64,000 bases of DNA from Oceanobacillus neutriphilus (lineage in GTDB: Bacteria > Bacillota > Bacilli > Bacillales > Amphibacillaceae), in assembly GCF_014645515.1 (NCBI RefSeq), contig NZ_BMLW01000018.1, forward strand, positions 1 through 64,000, given 5' to 3'. Under the pieces are notes generated by a model that saw only the letters and a list, made by a program, of their open reading frames with translations, did no database searches and had not been told where the DNA came from. The translations under genes were made by a program, and so were the position numbers. Shown piece after piece: positions 54,444 through 63,065 of this stretch (position 1 is the stretch's first letter; each line of letters opens with the position of its first letter).

Positions 54444-55787
54444 TTAAGCGCCTAAAAGATTTTCAATCACTTTTACAATGCGCTCTGCATATGTTTTGCA
54501 ATCCTCTTCTGTCTTCGCTTCTACCATGACACGCACAAGCGGTTCAGTTCCGGATGGGCGAACTAAAACACGTCCATTCTCTCCCAGTTCTTCCTCTACA
54601 GCCTGTACCTCGTCCAAGATGATTGGGCTTGTCAACGCTTCGTTTTTGTCCGTTACGCGAACATTAATTAAAGTCTGTGGGAAAATGGTCATCTCATCTG
54701 CCAGTTCTGATAAAGGCTTGCCTGATTCACGCATCACATTTACAAGCTGCAATGCAGATAACAGTCCGTCCCCTGTTGTAATATAATCTAAAAAGATAAT
54801 ATGACCAGATTGCTCTCCGCCTAAGTTATAACCGTTGTTGCGCATTTCTTCCATAACGTAACGGTCACCAACTGCTGTCTTATCACTTTTCAGACCTGCT
54901 TCTTCCAATGCTTTATAAAAGCCTAAATTACTCATTACAGTCGACACTACTGTATCCTTGCGAAGCATGCCAATTTCTTTCAGATACTTTGCGCAGATGA
55001 ACATGATTTTATCGCCGTCCACGATTTTTCCTTTTTCATCAACAGCAATAAGACGATCTCCATCTCCATCAAAAGCCAGTCCAATATCAGCCTCTTTATC
55101 CAGCACAAATTGCTGCAAGCCTTCAGGATGCGTGGAACCAACACCATCATTGATATTCAAACCATTTGGTGTGGAGCCCATAGAATGAATATCTGCTTCT
55201 AAATCCGCAAATAGATGTGTAGCCAGACTGGAAGTTGCTCCATGCGCACAATCGACTGCGATACGTAATCCGTCAAAGTCATTATCAATCGTATCTTTCA
55301 AGAAGGACAGATATTTTTGTCCACCTTCAAAATAATCACTCACTGATCCGATAGCAGGGCCTGTCGGACGAGGTAAATCATCCTCTTCTTTTTCTAATAA
55401 AGCTTCAATTTCTGCCTCTTGTTCATCTGTCAGCTTAAATCCGTCCGGTCCGAAGAACTTAATCCCGTTATCTTCTACGGGATTATGGGATGCGGAAATC
55501 ATCACACCTGCCTGTGCGCTCATTGCTTTTGTTAAATAAGCAACACCAGGAGTTGAGATAACACCCAGCCGCATAGCCTCAGCGCCTGTAGATAATAAAC
55601 CGGCAATCAATGCTCCTTCCAGCATATGTCCAGAAATACGCGTGTCTCTGCCAATTAAAACTCGTGGTTTTTCACTGCCTTTTGTTAACGTATAACCGCC
55701 AAAGCGGCCGAGCTTAAATGCCAATTCAGGAGTTAAGCCTTCATTAGCTACTCCTCTGACACCATCTGTTCCAAAATATTTACCCAT
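54444..55787 (-). CDS. glmM: Phosphoglucosamine mutase
   Basis: A 447-residue mutase that converts glucosamine-6-phosphate to glucosamine-1-phosphate, the step after Glm[13 protein letters not shown] is the N-terminal signature. The phosphoserine loop is [13 protein letters not shown] (about residues 95-107), the metal loop DGDGDR (about 240) and the sugar-phosphate loop [12 protein letters not shown] (about 407). I chose the ATG at 55787, 11 bases after AAAGGAG; the longer reading adds residues not found in the family. It is the last gene of the cdaA-cdaR-glmM operon, as in many Firmicutes. Confidence 0.97.
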   Translation of the reverse strand: MGKYFGTDGVRGVANEGLTPELAFKLGRFGGYTLTKGSEKPRVLIGRDTRISGHMLEGALIAGLLSTGAEAMRLGVISTPGVAYLTKAMSAQAGVMISASHNPVEDNGIKFFGPDGFKLTDEQEAEIEALLEKEEDDLPRPTGPAIGSVSDYFEGGQKYLSFLKDTIDNDFDGLRIAVDCAHGATSSLATHLFADLEADIHSMGSTPNGLNINDGVGSTHPEGLQQFVLDKEADIGLAFDGDGDRLIAVDEKGKIVDGDKIMFICAKYLKEIGMLRKDTVVSTVMSNLGFYKALEEAGLKSDKTAVGDRYVMEEMRNNGYNLGGEQSGHIIFLDYITTGDGLLSALQLVNVMRESGKPLSELADEMTIFPQTLINVRVTDKNEALTSPIILDEVQAVEEELGENGRVLVRPSGTEPLVRVMVEAKTEEDCKTYAERIVKVIENLLGA

Positions 55788-55821
55788 TATTATACCTCTC
55801 CTTTGACCATCCAATATACAG

Positions 55822-57054
55822 CTAGTCTTCTGCCGTTTCAGCCGGATCAATTATTTCAACTGTTACTTCCTCTATACTTCCTGTAGCAGTCACATCATCT
55901 GGTGCCTCAATCGTAACAGGCACATTATGCTCTCCCGGTTCCAGATCAGAGAAATCCAGCACCGCACGAATATCATCTGCTGTTAAATCATTCAACAACG
56001 CGGAATCTCCCTTTAGTTCCACATCAAGTGAAGAGTCCGGATAAGAGACTTCCAGTCCATTTCCTAGGCCTTCTTCTTCTATAGGCACATCTTCAATCGT
56101 CTTCGTCTCATCTACTTCAATCGTTACTTCTACCTCATCGGTTTCAGGCGCCTGCACATTTTCCGGCAAATCAAGCGGGACCTCCACTGTGCCGGATTCT
56201 TCAACATCTGACAGGTCTACCGGTTCCGTGTTAACTTCAGAAATATCATCAAGGACATCACTTTGAGAGTAAATTTCTACTTCATCTGTGTTCGCAGAAA
56301 TAGAACCAAGCTCAAGGTCATCTCCTAATTCACCTGTTGTTTCTACAGAGAGCGGTACAGACTTACTGGGATTATCCACTTCCACGGAAACCTGAATACT
56401 TTCAGGGTCTAATCTAACATTTAATTCATTTCCCTGCACATCATATACATTTACTGGAAGCTCGCGATTATTAATCGACTCATCTACATCTTCCATATTT
56501 ACATAAACCTTTACGGAACCAATAGAGTTAATGACAGTTCGGGAGCTCGTTATCGTTATCGTTTCCGGGTCAATGCTGTAATTGACCACTTCATATCCAT
56601 CTGCCATTTTGTCCTGATTAATAAGATCGGCAGTTACAGTAAACTCTTGAGATGCCCGTTCTTCTATGTTGACCTGAACCGTTTTCGGCTCAATAAATAC
56701 TTCCACATCACCCGGTATATTATGCTGCAGTTCTACATCATGAGGTCCTTCCCCAAGACCTTCCAAGTCAACGTATACCTCAAAATTACGCTGAAGTAAA
56801 TACGGTGTCAAGCTGGCCCTGTTCCCCTGCAAAGTAACCTGGACCTCTTCCGGAACATCGCTGACAACATATTTATCGCGGTCAATTCGAATATCTACGG
56901 GAACATTATCCAGGGTTTCTGTGGCATCGCTTGAGCCAGAGAACGTTGCATCTGAATTTGGCGTTTCTGATACATTTACAAACGCATAGAGCGTAACCGC
57001 AAAGGCTAAAGAAAGCACACGAACAAACCATTTACTTCTAAACCAATTATCCAC
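55822..57054 (-). CDS. cdaR: CdaA regulatory protein CdaR (YbbR-domain)
   Basis: A 410-residue protein with one N-terminal membrane anchor (residues 8-25, [16 protein letters not shown]) followed by four YbbR-type repeats outside the cell. Each repeat has the pattern of short strands ending VEVTIEV or VQVNIEE. The C-terminus is strongly acidic. CdaR binds the diadenylate cyclase CdaA and modulates c-di-AMP synthesis. I prefer GTG at 57054, since GGGGGA lies nine bases upstream; the ATG three codons earlier is too close to that site. It nearly overlaps the end of cdaA. Confidence 0.93.
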   Translation of the reverse strand: MDNWFRSKWFVRVLSLAFAVTLYAFVNVSETPNSDATFSGSSDATETLDNVPVDIRIDRDKYVVSDVPEEVQVTLQGNRASLTPYLLQRNFEVYVDLEGLGEGPHDVELQHNIPGDVEVFIEPKTVQVNIEERASQEFTVTADLINQDKMADGYEVVNYSIDPETITITSSRTVINSIGSVKVYVNMEDVDESINNRELPVNVYDVQGNELNVRLDPESIQVSVEVDNPSKSVPLSVETTGELGDDLELGSISANTDEVEIYSQSDVLDDISEVNTEPVDLSDVEESGTVEVPLDLPENVQAPETDEVEVTIEVDETKTIEDVPIEEEGLGNGLEVSYPDSSLDVELKGDSALLNDLTADDIRAVLDFSDLEPGEHNVPVTIEAPDDVTATGSIEEVTVEIIDPAETAED

Positions 57055-57868
57055 GCTTACCATTCCCCCGTTTCCATAATTTTTTGTCAGAGGTTTTCGG
57101 CACAATTGATAAATGTGTTAAAAGCATTTCTCTTAATTTTTCTTCATTTATATCACGATGTAACTCGCCATTCTTTGTACAAGAAATGGAGCCTGTTTCC
57201 TCGGAAACAACAATCGTCAGGGCATCTGTCACTTCACTGATTCCCATTGCTGCACGGTGCCTGGTGCCTAATTCTTTAGAGATAAAAGGACTCTCGGATA
57301 AAGGCAGATAACAGGCCGCAGCTGTAATCTCTTCATTTTTAATAATCACCGCACCATCATGCAATGGTGTATTCGGTGTAAATATGTTTGTCAGAAGCTG
57401 GTGGGTGAGCTTTCCGTTAATCGGAATTCCTGTCTCCGCATATTCTCCAATTCCAGTTTCTCTTTCAATGGAAATAAGCGCACCAATTCTTCTTTTTGCC
57501 ATGTAATTACAGGATGTAACAATTGCTTCAATCTCATTTTGTATAATTTCTTCAGCCGTGCTGCCGGACCTGGCAAAGATATTTCCCCTTCCCAGCTGTT
57601 CCAGTGCTCTCCGAAGCTCCGGCTGGAACAAAACAACCGTAACTACTACTCCCCAAGTGATTGCCTGCCCGGTAATAAATTGAATGGTTTGTAAGTTTAA
57701 CAGTACACTTATTCCCCACACAGCCAATACAACGGCTATCCCTTTTAATAACTGAATAGCCTTTGTTCCTCTAATCAGCATGATTAATTTATATAATACA
57801 TACCAGACGAGAGCGATATCAACGCCTATCCGCAGCAGATTTAAAATGTCAAATCCCCCATCAAGCAT
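57047..57868 (-). CDS. cdaA: Diadenylate cyclase CdaA
   Basis: A 273-residue membrane enzyme that makes c-di-AMP from two ATP. Three N-terminal helices (about residues 10-75) precede the DAC domain with the catalytic DGA in TPLHDGAVII (about 175) and RHRAAMG (about 205). The C-terminal 40 residues are helical and charged. I chose the ATG at 57868 after AAAGGATG; the ATG at 57889 adds seven residues. It is encoded with cdaR and glmM. c-di-AMP controls potassium and osmolyte transport, and GlmM is known in other Firmicutes to bind and inhibit CdaA. Confidence 0.95.
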   Translation of the reverse strand: MLDGGFDILNLLRIGVDIALVWYVLYKLIMLIRGTKAIQLLKGIAVVLAVWGISVLLNLQTIQFITGQAITWGVVVTVVLFQPELRRALEQLGRGNIFARSGSTAEEIIQNEIEAIVTSCNYMAKRRIGALISIERETGIGEYAETGIPINGKLTHQLLTNIFTPNTPLHDGAVIIKNEEITAAACYLPLSESPFISKELGTRHRAAMGISEVTDALTIVVSEETGSISCTKNGELHRDINEEKLREMLLTHLSIVPKTSDKKLWKRGNGKRG

Positions 57869-58089
57869 GTGCACACATCCTTTACCCAATAGAATTACTC
57901 GTTTATTTTTAAAAATTATCTATATTATCATCGACTATATGAAATTGCAGTCGGTAATTATTATATCATAAATTTGTAAAAACAGACCTATCTGTAGTTT
58001 CGTTTATTATCATTTTTCTGTTTCAGATTTTTTATGCTTATAATAACAATGTAAGGATGTTCTTTCTGATACACGGGACATATGTCCCT

Positions 58090-58120
58090 AAAAAAAGAGA
58101 GCGATATGTGCTCTCTTTTT
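58090..58120. terminator. Terminator after rsiW
   Basis: AAAAAAGAGAGC and GCTCTCTTTTT enclose a seven-base loop, with T-runs in both directions. It ends the sigW-rsiW operon on the minus strand. Confidence 0.88.
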
Positions 58121-58139
58121 CAATATCTATCTATTTTAA

Positions 58140-58790
58140 TTAGAACGAGAATAGCCCTTTAAAGAAGTTCTTTACATGATACCAAATCCATTCAAACGTT
58201 TGATCAACGGTCTCTAAATCTCCATTTACTCCTCCGGCAGATGCCATTAGATTACCTCCATCAAGCTGGGAATCACTATCCAGGAGCTCTCCGTTAAATA
58301 AGGTTACATTACCATCAACGGTTCCAAGCACTAATAAATCTCCGTTCTTCACGTAGACATCGCCCGGAACCGTTACGCCTGCCGGTACAATAACTGTATC
58401 TCCGTCAATAACAAGCTCTTCCTGCGTTGAAACCACAAGCTGATCTGTTCCCTGATTAAAAGTAGACGACAGACTGCCTATCATCAGCAGGAAAAAGATT
58501 GCAGCTGCAACAAGGATTGGATGACGTTTAAACCAGCGCTTGTACTTCACAGATTTCTTCTCTGTCGGCAGTTTACGCATAACATTTTCTGTAAAACCCA
58601 CCGGCGCCTCCATCCGCTCCGCACTTCGAATTAAAGTAATCGTCCGGTTAAGTTCATGAAAATGCTTCTGACAATCTTCACAATCTTCCAGATGCCTTCT
58701 TAGCAAGCTTTCGTCTTCTGCAGAAATATCCCCGTCTAAATAGTCATGCATTCTTTTTATATATTTTTCATTACAACTCACATCAAGCAC
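58140..58790 (-). CDS. rsiW: Anti-sigma-W factor
   Basis: A 216-residue membrane anti-sigma factor. The N-terminal zinc-binding anti-sigma domain has [15 protein letters not shown] (His-x3-Cys-x2-Cys, about residues 32-46). A single membrane helix lies at about 91-108 ([17 protein letters not shown]). The extracytoplasmic part ends with a small polymer-forming/bactofilin-like region ([20 protein letters not shown]). Regulated proteolysis (PrsW, RasP) releases SigW in Bacillus. It follows sigW by six bases. Confidence 0.92.
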   Translation of the reverse strand: MLDVSCNEKYIKRMHDYLDGDISAEDESLLRRHLEDCEDCQKHFHELNRTITLIRSAERMEAPVGFTENVMRKLPTEKKSVKYKRWFKRHPILVAAAIFFLLMIGSLSSTFNQGTDQLVVSTQEELVIDGDTVIVPAGVTVPGDVYVKNGDLLVLGTVDGNVTLFNGELLDSDSQLDGGNLMASAGGVNGDLETVDQTFEWIWYHVKNFFKGLFSF

Positions 58791-58796
58791 GCTCCT

Positions 58797-59360
58797 TTAC
58801 ACATGTCGAAGCCTCTTTCTTAGGGCCTCTCTCCCCCGATGAATCCGCGTCTTTACCGTGCCAAGAGGGACATCAAGAATCTCACTGATTTCTTTTAGAG
58901 AAAATTCTTCTAAATATCTGAGCATAATAATACTTCGATATTTAGAAGGCAACTGAGAAATCTCATGATGAATATACCGCTGCAGGTCCCGGCTCTCTAC
59001 TTCTTCTCCAGGAAGACGTTCTGTGCTGGCAAGCTGGGAATACATATCAAGACCCTCTGTTCCTTTTATTTCTGCATCGAGATGATAGTCCGGCTTGCGC
59101 TTGCGCATACGATCAATGGTTAAATTTGTAGCAATCCGGTATAACCATGTAGAAAACTTTCTATTTTCATCGAATGAATCAATATTTACAAAAGCACGTA
59201 TAAATGCTTCCTGTGCCATATCCTCCGCTTCGTGCCTATTGCCTAGCATGCGGTAGCAATGCTGATATATTTTATCCTGATAAAAGGCTACTACATCTGA
59301 AAAAGCAGACTGATCCCCTTTTTTTACTTGTATAATTTTTTTCTTTATAAATTGTTCCAT
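58797..59360 (-). CDS. sigW: ECF sigma factor SigW
   Basis: A 187-residue sigma factor, matching Bacillus SigW in length and sequence style. Region 2 (about 25-95) has GNRHEAEDMAQEAFIRAF and STWLYRIATNLTIDRMRKRK. Region 4 (about 130-182) has EEFSLKEISEILDVPLGTVK. It directs envelope-stress and antimicrobial-resistance genes. An SigW-type promoter lies upstream (59393-59419), so it activates itself. Its anti-sigma factor is encoded immediately downstream. Confidence 0.95.
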   Translation of the reverse strand: MEQFIKKKIIQVKKGDQSAFSDVVAFYQDKIYQHCYRMLGNRHEAEDMAQEAFIRAFVNIDSFDENRKFSTWLYRIATNLTIDRMRKRKPDYHLDAEIKGTEGLDMYSQLASTERLPGEEVESRDLQRYIHHEISQLPSKYRSIIMLRYLEEFSLKEISEILDVPLGTVKTRIHRGREALRKRLRHV

Positions 59361-59392
59361 CTAATTACCTCCGCATTATGCGGTACTCTCTA

Positions 59393-59419
59393 TACGAAAC
59401 AACCGCTTGTAAGGTTTCA
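59393..59419 (-). promoter_or_regulatory. SigW autoregulatory promoter
   Basis: On the minus strand TGAAAC (59414-59419) and CGTA (59393-59396) are 17 bases apart, close to the ECF sigma-W consensus TGAAAC-N16-CGTA. It lies about 30 bases upstream of the sigW start. Confidence 0.85.
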
Positions 59420-59496
59420 CTTTTTCAAAAGAATGTTTATTTTTTTTCAGGCAGGGTATACCTAACGATAAGTATACTAAAAAAGGAGTGACATTT

Positions 59497-59649
59497 GTGG
59501 ATAAGAAAACATTATTCATCAAAATTGAACAATACAGAGAAGAAATGATGACCTTATCTAAAGAGCATGGGTTAAGCTCCAAAGTCGTCTTAGCCACTAG
59601 CGAAAAACTCGATGCTCTAATCTATGCCTATTTAAAAAGGTCCTCTTGA
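59497..59649 (+). CDS. Spo0E-like sporulation regulatory aspartyl-phosphatase
   Basis: A 50-residue protein: KIEQYREEMMTLSKEHGLSS in the first helix and SEKLDALIYAYL in the second. The SxxLD motif (residues 35-39) is the hallmark of the Spo0E family, which dephosphorylates Spo0A~P and so delays sporulation. AAAAGGAG lies nine bases before the GTG start. It is divergent from sigW. A hairpin with a T-run follows 18 bases after the stop. Confidence 0.88.
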   Translation: MDKKTLFIKIEQYREEMMTLSKEHGLSSKVVLATSEKLDALIYAYLKRSS

Positions 59650-59667
59650 ATGCCTGCTCTTCTTTTC

Positions 59668-59697
59668 AAAGACATGTGTTATGTATGTCTTTTTTTG
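59668..59697 (+). terminator. Terminator after the Spo0E-like gene
   Basis: AAAGACAT and ATGTCTTT form the stem around a nine-base loop, followed by a run of T. Confidence 0.8.
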
Positions 59698-59865
59698 TGC
59701 CTTTTTTCAGTCTGCATATATCCAAATGTATCCTTTGTTAACTAAGTAACATCTCTACGAATAATAATATCTTATTTTTCCCTTCATATCATCACTCTTT
59801 TTTTATTTTTATAAAATTCATCAAAGTCAATCTAAAGATAATCATAATTTAAACTCATAAACAAA

Positions 59866-59903
59866 AGAACCGATTTACAATATATACATTGCAAAACGGC
59901 TCT
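59866..59903 (-). terminator. Terminator of the mevalonate operon
   Basis: AGAACCGATTTACAAT and ATTGCAAAACGGCTCT form an imperfect stem. The minus strand continues TCTTTTGTTT. It lies about 25 bases beyond the mvaK2 stop. Confidence 0.6.
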
Positions 59904-59926
59904 CCTTTTATACTGTTCAGGATTTT

Positions 59927-61042
59927 TTATATAGAGTCATTCTCTTCAATCATCATTTCTCCACCAACAAAAGGGGATAATGTCAAAGCTTTAATTCCTT
60001 CTTTTTCCCAGGAAAGGGCTAGTTTTTTTGCTGTTTCTTCTGAAGGCATAAAAGCAATTCCACAATCTCCACCCCCGGCTCCAGAAGGTTTCCCGGCGCC
60101 TCCAAGATCCTCCGCAAGCTTACATAATACTGCAAGGTCAGGTGTTTCAATACTGGTATCAGCTGCTTCTCCTACTTGATTCAAAGCTTTTCGGTTTGCT
60201 TTTATTCCCTGAAATAATTGAGTCAGGTCGCTATTCCCCACCCCTGTTAAAAATTGGGAAACGGCATCTTTACTGTCTTGTAAAAATTTATTATAAGCTT
60301 CTGCATTATTCACCTTCAATAAACGAACCCGATTCACTAAATCCTTCGTAGAGGCTGCGTTGCCTGTCCAACCCACGCAGAAGTAAACATTTTCAGGTAA
60401 GGCGATTGGCTTGGATCTATAGTATTTCCAATCCTTCTTTACCACCTCAGAGATAGAGCCTGCTTCTTTGTATTCCTCGAGAAGCCAATCTGCCTGGAAG
60501 GATGAAAATTGCAGCAGTCCACCATATGTGGATGCAGCTACATCTGCACCAGAACCGTTCCCCTGCGTAACTACATGTGATAACGCCGCCAAACGGAAAA
60601 TGATATCTTTATCTGCCAGTTTTGGAGCTTGGAAATGTAATACTCCCGCTACAATCGAAGTAACAATTGCTGCACTCGAACCCAAACCATATTTTACACC
60701 AGAGATATCATCCAATTCACTGCGTGTTGATACATGCATTGGTCGAATAGGTGATCCCTGTTCTTCCAAATAACGATAAGTAACCCGGAGTGCCTCTTTC
60801 ACAAAGGACAGCCGGGGGTCACCAGATTCAATATGTATGTCAGTTTCTCGCCAGGACCACGGGACTTTATGAAGCGAAAAATCGGATAAAGTCAGCTGGT
60901 GACTGTCTGCATCAGAAACGTTAGCATATACAAAACGATTAACAGCCATCACTGCTAAATCCTGATAAGGCTCTAATACGGCAAACTCTCCTGCAATCAT
61001 TAATTTCCCCGGTACTCTGACTGTAATTGATTTTGCCACCAT
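59927..61042 (-). CDS. mvaK2: Phosphomevalonate kinase
   Basis: A 371-residue GHMP kinase that phosphorylates 5-phosphomevalonate. VRVPGKLMIAGEFAVL (residues 8-23) is the first motif, KYGLGSSAAIV (about 115) the ATP-binding loop, and KPSGAGGGDCGIAF (about 310) the third motif. It is the last gene of the mvaA-mvaK1-mvaD-mvaK2 block and starts nine bases after mvaD. The order matches Gram-positive cocci mevalonate operons. Neighbouring fni (isopentenyl-diphosphate isomerase) is not seen here. Confidence 0.95.
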   Translation of the reverse strand: MVAKSITVRVPGKLMIAGEFAVLEPYQDLAVMAVNRFVYANVSDADSHQLTLSDFSLHKVPWSWRETDIHIESGDPRLSFVKEALRVTYRYLEEQGSPIRPMHVSTRSELDDISGVKYGLGSSAAIVTSIVAGVLHFQAPKLADKDIIFRLAALSHVVTQGNGSGADVAASTYGGLLQFSSFQADWLLEEYKEAGSISEVVKKDWKYYRSKPIALPENVYFCVGWTGNAASTKDLVNRVRLLKVNNAEAYNKFLQDSKDAVSQFLTGVGNSDLTQLFQGIKANRKALNQVGEAADTSIETPDLAVLCKLAEDLGGAGKPSGAGGGDCGIAFMPSEETAKKLALSWEKEGIKALTLSPFVGGEMMIEENDSI

Positions 61043-61051
61043 TTACTCCTC

Positions 61052-62026
61052 CTATAGATAGCTGATTCCGTTTCCCGGCTTGCTAATAATAATATCATCT
61101 ACGCCTTCAATGGAATGCAGACGTTTTTTCACTTTATCCTCGTCTTCCGGTAAATATAATACTTTTACATTAGGACCTGCATCAATTGTAAAAAACGCCG
61201 GAACCCCTTGTTCTCTTAAGCTTTGCACAGTCTGCATCACCCGCATCGTTGTATCCTGCCAATAAGTAAAGGGCGGGTTAGCGCCTAATGTCGTGGCATG
61301 CATCCGCAGACAGTTTGCCTCTGCAATACTCCCCATTTTCTCAAAATCTTTATCAGCAATTGCTTGTTTTATTTCTTGTAAATCCTTGGGTATCTGCTCA
61401 AGCCAGCCTGCATAAAAAGGAGAGGTTTCTACCGTGCGGCGCATTCCCTCTCTGCTTGAGACCTTTTTCATTGTTTTCGACAAAACAACAGCGGCAATTC
61501 GAATATCCCAATGAGATCTGTCCGCAACCTGTACTGCAAAGGAGTCTGCTCCATCTTCACGTTCTCCCATCTGCCATTCAACAAAACCGCCATAAATAGA
61601 ACGGCATGCAGAACCGGAGCCTTGGCGGGCTAACTTTGATAATTCTGTATCATCTAAGGAGAGCCCTATTGCTTTCGCACTTGCAGCAGCCAATGCTGCA
61701 AGACCGGATGCAGAGGATGCAAATCCGGCAGCAGTAGGCACATGATTTACTGATTGAACCTGTGCATATATTTCATTTCCAGAAAGAGCCCGAACCTTAT
61801 CTAAAAATACTGCTACCTTTCCCAGATCGTTCCCTTCTACATTCTGTTCATTTAAAAGGAAAATATCTTTCTTTAAGTCCTCTTGAAAATGCACGGTTGT
61901 CTCTGTAGAAAAACCATCTAATGTAACGGAAAGATTACTATTGGCAGGGAGAATTAATGATTCATTCCGCTTTCCCCAGTACTTAATTAAAGCGATATTC
62001 GTATGTGCTCTTGCTGTTGCCTTCAT
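61052..62026 (-). CDS. mvaD: Diphosphomevalonate decarboxylase
   Basis: A 324-residue GHMP-superfamily enzyme that makes isopentenyl diphosphate by ATP-driven decarboxylation. RAHTNIALIKYWGKRNESL (residues 6-24) is the family-defining stretch. PANSNLSVTLDG, PTAAGFASSASGLAALAAA (about 95-113) and the catalytic Asp near residue 280 (FTIDAGPNVKVL) are present. It lies between mvaK1 and mvaK2 on the same strand. Confidence 0.96.
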   Translation of the reverse strand: MKATARAHTNIALIKYWGKRNESLILPANSNLSVTLDGFSTETTVHFQEDLKKDIFLLNEQNVEGNDLGKVAVFLDKVRALSGNEIYAQVQSVNHVPTAAGFASSASGLAALAAASAKAIGLSLDDTELSKLARQGSGSACRSIYGGFVEWQMGEREDGADSFAVQVADRSHWDIRIAAVVLSKTMKKVSSREGMRRTVETSPFYAGWLEQIPKDLQEIKQAIADKDFEKMGSIAEANCLRMHATTLGANPPFTYWQDTTMRVMQTVQSLREQGVPAFFTIDAGPNVKVLYLPEDEDKVKKRLHSIEGVDDIIISKPGNGISYL

Positions 62027-62108
62027 ATTTGAATCCCCTCTTCTACATACCTGTTAAACATTCATTTACTACAGTGAAAAAAACCCTTCCACTGAATGAA
62101 GTTTCACT

Positions 62109-63065
62109 TTATTTCTTTAATACAAATGGCCAGACTGCCGCAGCACCAAATCGGCGTAATTTTTCGGCTAACTGTTTCGAATGCACTTCATTTTGCGCAA
62201 GTGCAATAATACAGCCGCCATTTCCGCCGCCTGTCAGTTTTGCTCCCAAAGCACCTTCTTCACGGGCAAAGTGAATTAATTTATTTAAACCGGCATCACT
62301 TACACCTAATACTTCCAATTCTTTTTGCGCTTCATTTAACAGCTGCCCAAGAATGTGTTTACTCGCTTTTTCTAACGCTTCTTTCGCATTATGCGTCAGT
62401 TCTCCGATCCGTTCTATTTTGGAATGAATACGTTGTGGAGCTGTTTTTAGCAGATTTGCTACAGATTCAACCGATGTACGCGTATCACCAATCCTGCCGG
62501 AGTCTGCAACAATAAAATGAAGATCTTCTCCTAATTCGATGTGCTCTACAGGATTTCCCCTTTTATACCAGACTGGCTTATCCGAGGTAATGGTCAATGT
62601 ATCAAGCCCGCTGGGAGCTCCATGCGCGTAGGTTTCTGCAACATTCGCTAATTGAAGCAACTCCTCTACGGAGCATTCCTTATCACAGTAGTTGAATATA
62701 GAACGAATGACAGAAATAGCTACAGATGCACTGGATCCAAGCCCTTTCCCCGGTGGTACAGAAGAATTAATTCGTATTAATAAGTCTTTATAGGGGATCC
62801 CAAGATATTCACAGGAACTGGAGACACATTCCACAATTCCTTCCAGCTCTTTCGGAGCATGCTTCAATGGACCGTGATAAAAAGTACTGTCCATTTTCAC
62901 CGCTCCAGGAACATACTCAATCACTGTCTCTACACCAATTAAAGGAAATGGAATAGCAATTGCCGGCTGTCCGTGTACAACCGCATGCTCTCCAATTAAA
63001 ATGACCTTACTATGAGCTATGCCAATAGCTGTTTTTTCCGACGCTGTTACTTTTTCTGCACTCAT
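62109..63065 (-). CDS. mvaK1: Mevalonate kinase
   Basis: A 318-residue GHMP kinase. AHSKVILIGEHAVVHGQPAI (residues 18-37) is the classic first motif. PPGKGLGSSASVAIS (about 105-119) is the ATP loop and AKLTGGGNGGCIIAL (about 275) the third motif. The phosphate-acceptor site is formed by Asp in GAPSGLDTLT. Its ATG overlaps the HMG-CoA reductase stop by four bases (ATGA), showing translational coupling. Confidence 0.96.
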   Translation of the reverse strand: MSAEKVTASEKTAIGIAHSKVILIGEHAVVHGQPAIAIPFPLIGVETVIEYVPGAVKMDSTFYHGPLKHAPKELEGIVECVSSSCEYLGIPYKDLLIRINSSVPPGKGLGSSASVAISVIRSIFNYCDKECSVEELLQLANVAETYAHGAPSGLDTLTITSDKPVWYKRGNPVEHIELGEDLHFIVADSGRIGDTRTSVESVANLLKTAPQRIHSKIERIGELTHNAKEALEKASKHILGQLLNEAQKELEVLGVSDAGLNKLIHFAREEGALGAKLTGGGNGGCIIALAQNEVHSKQLAEKLRRFGAAAVWPFVLKK

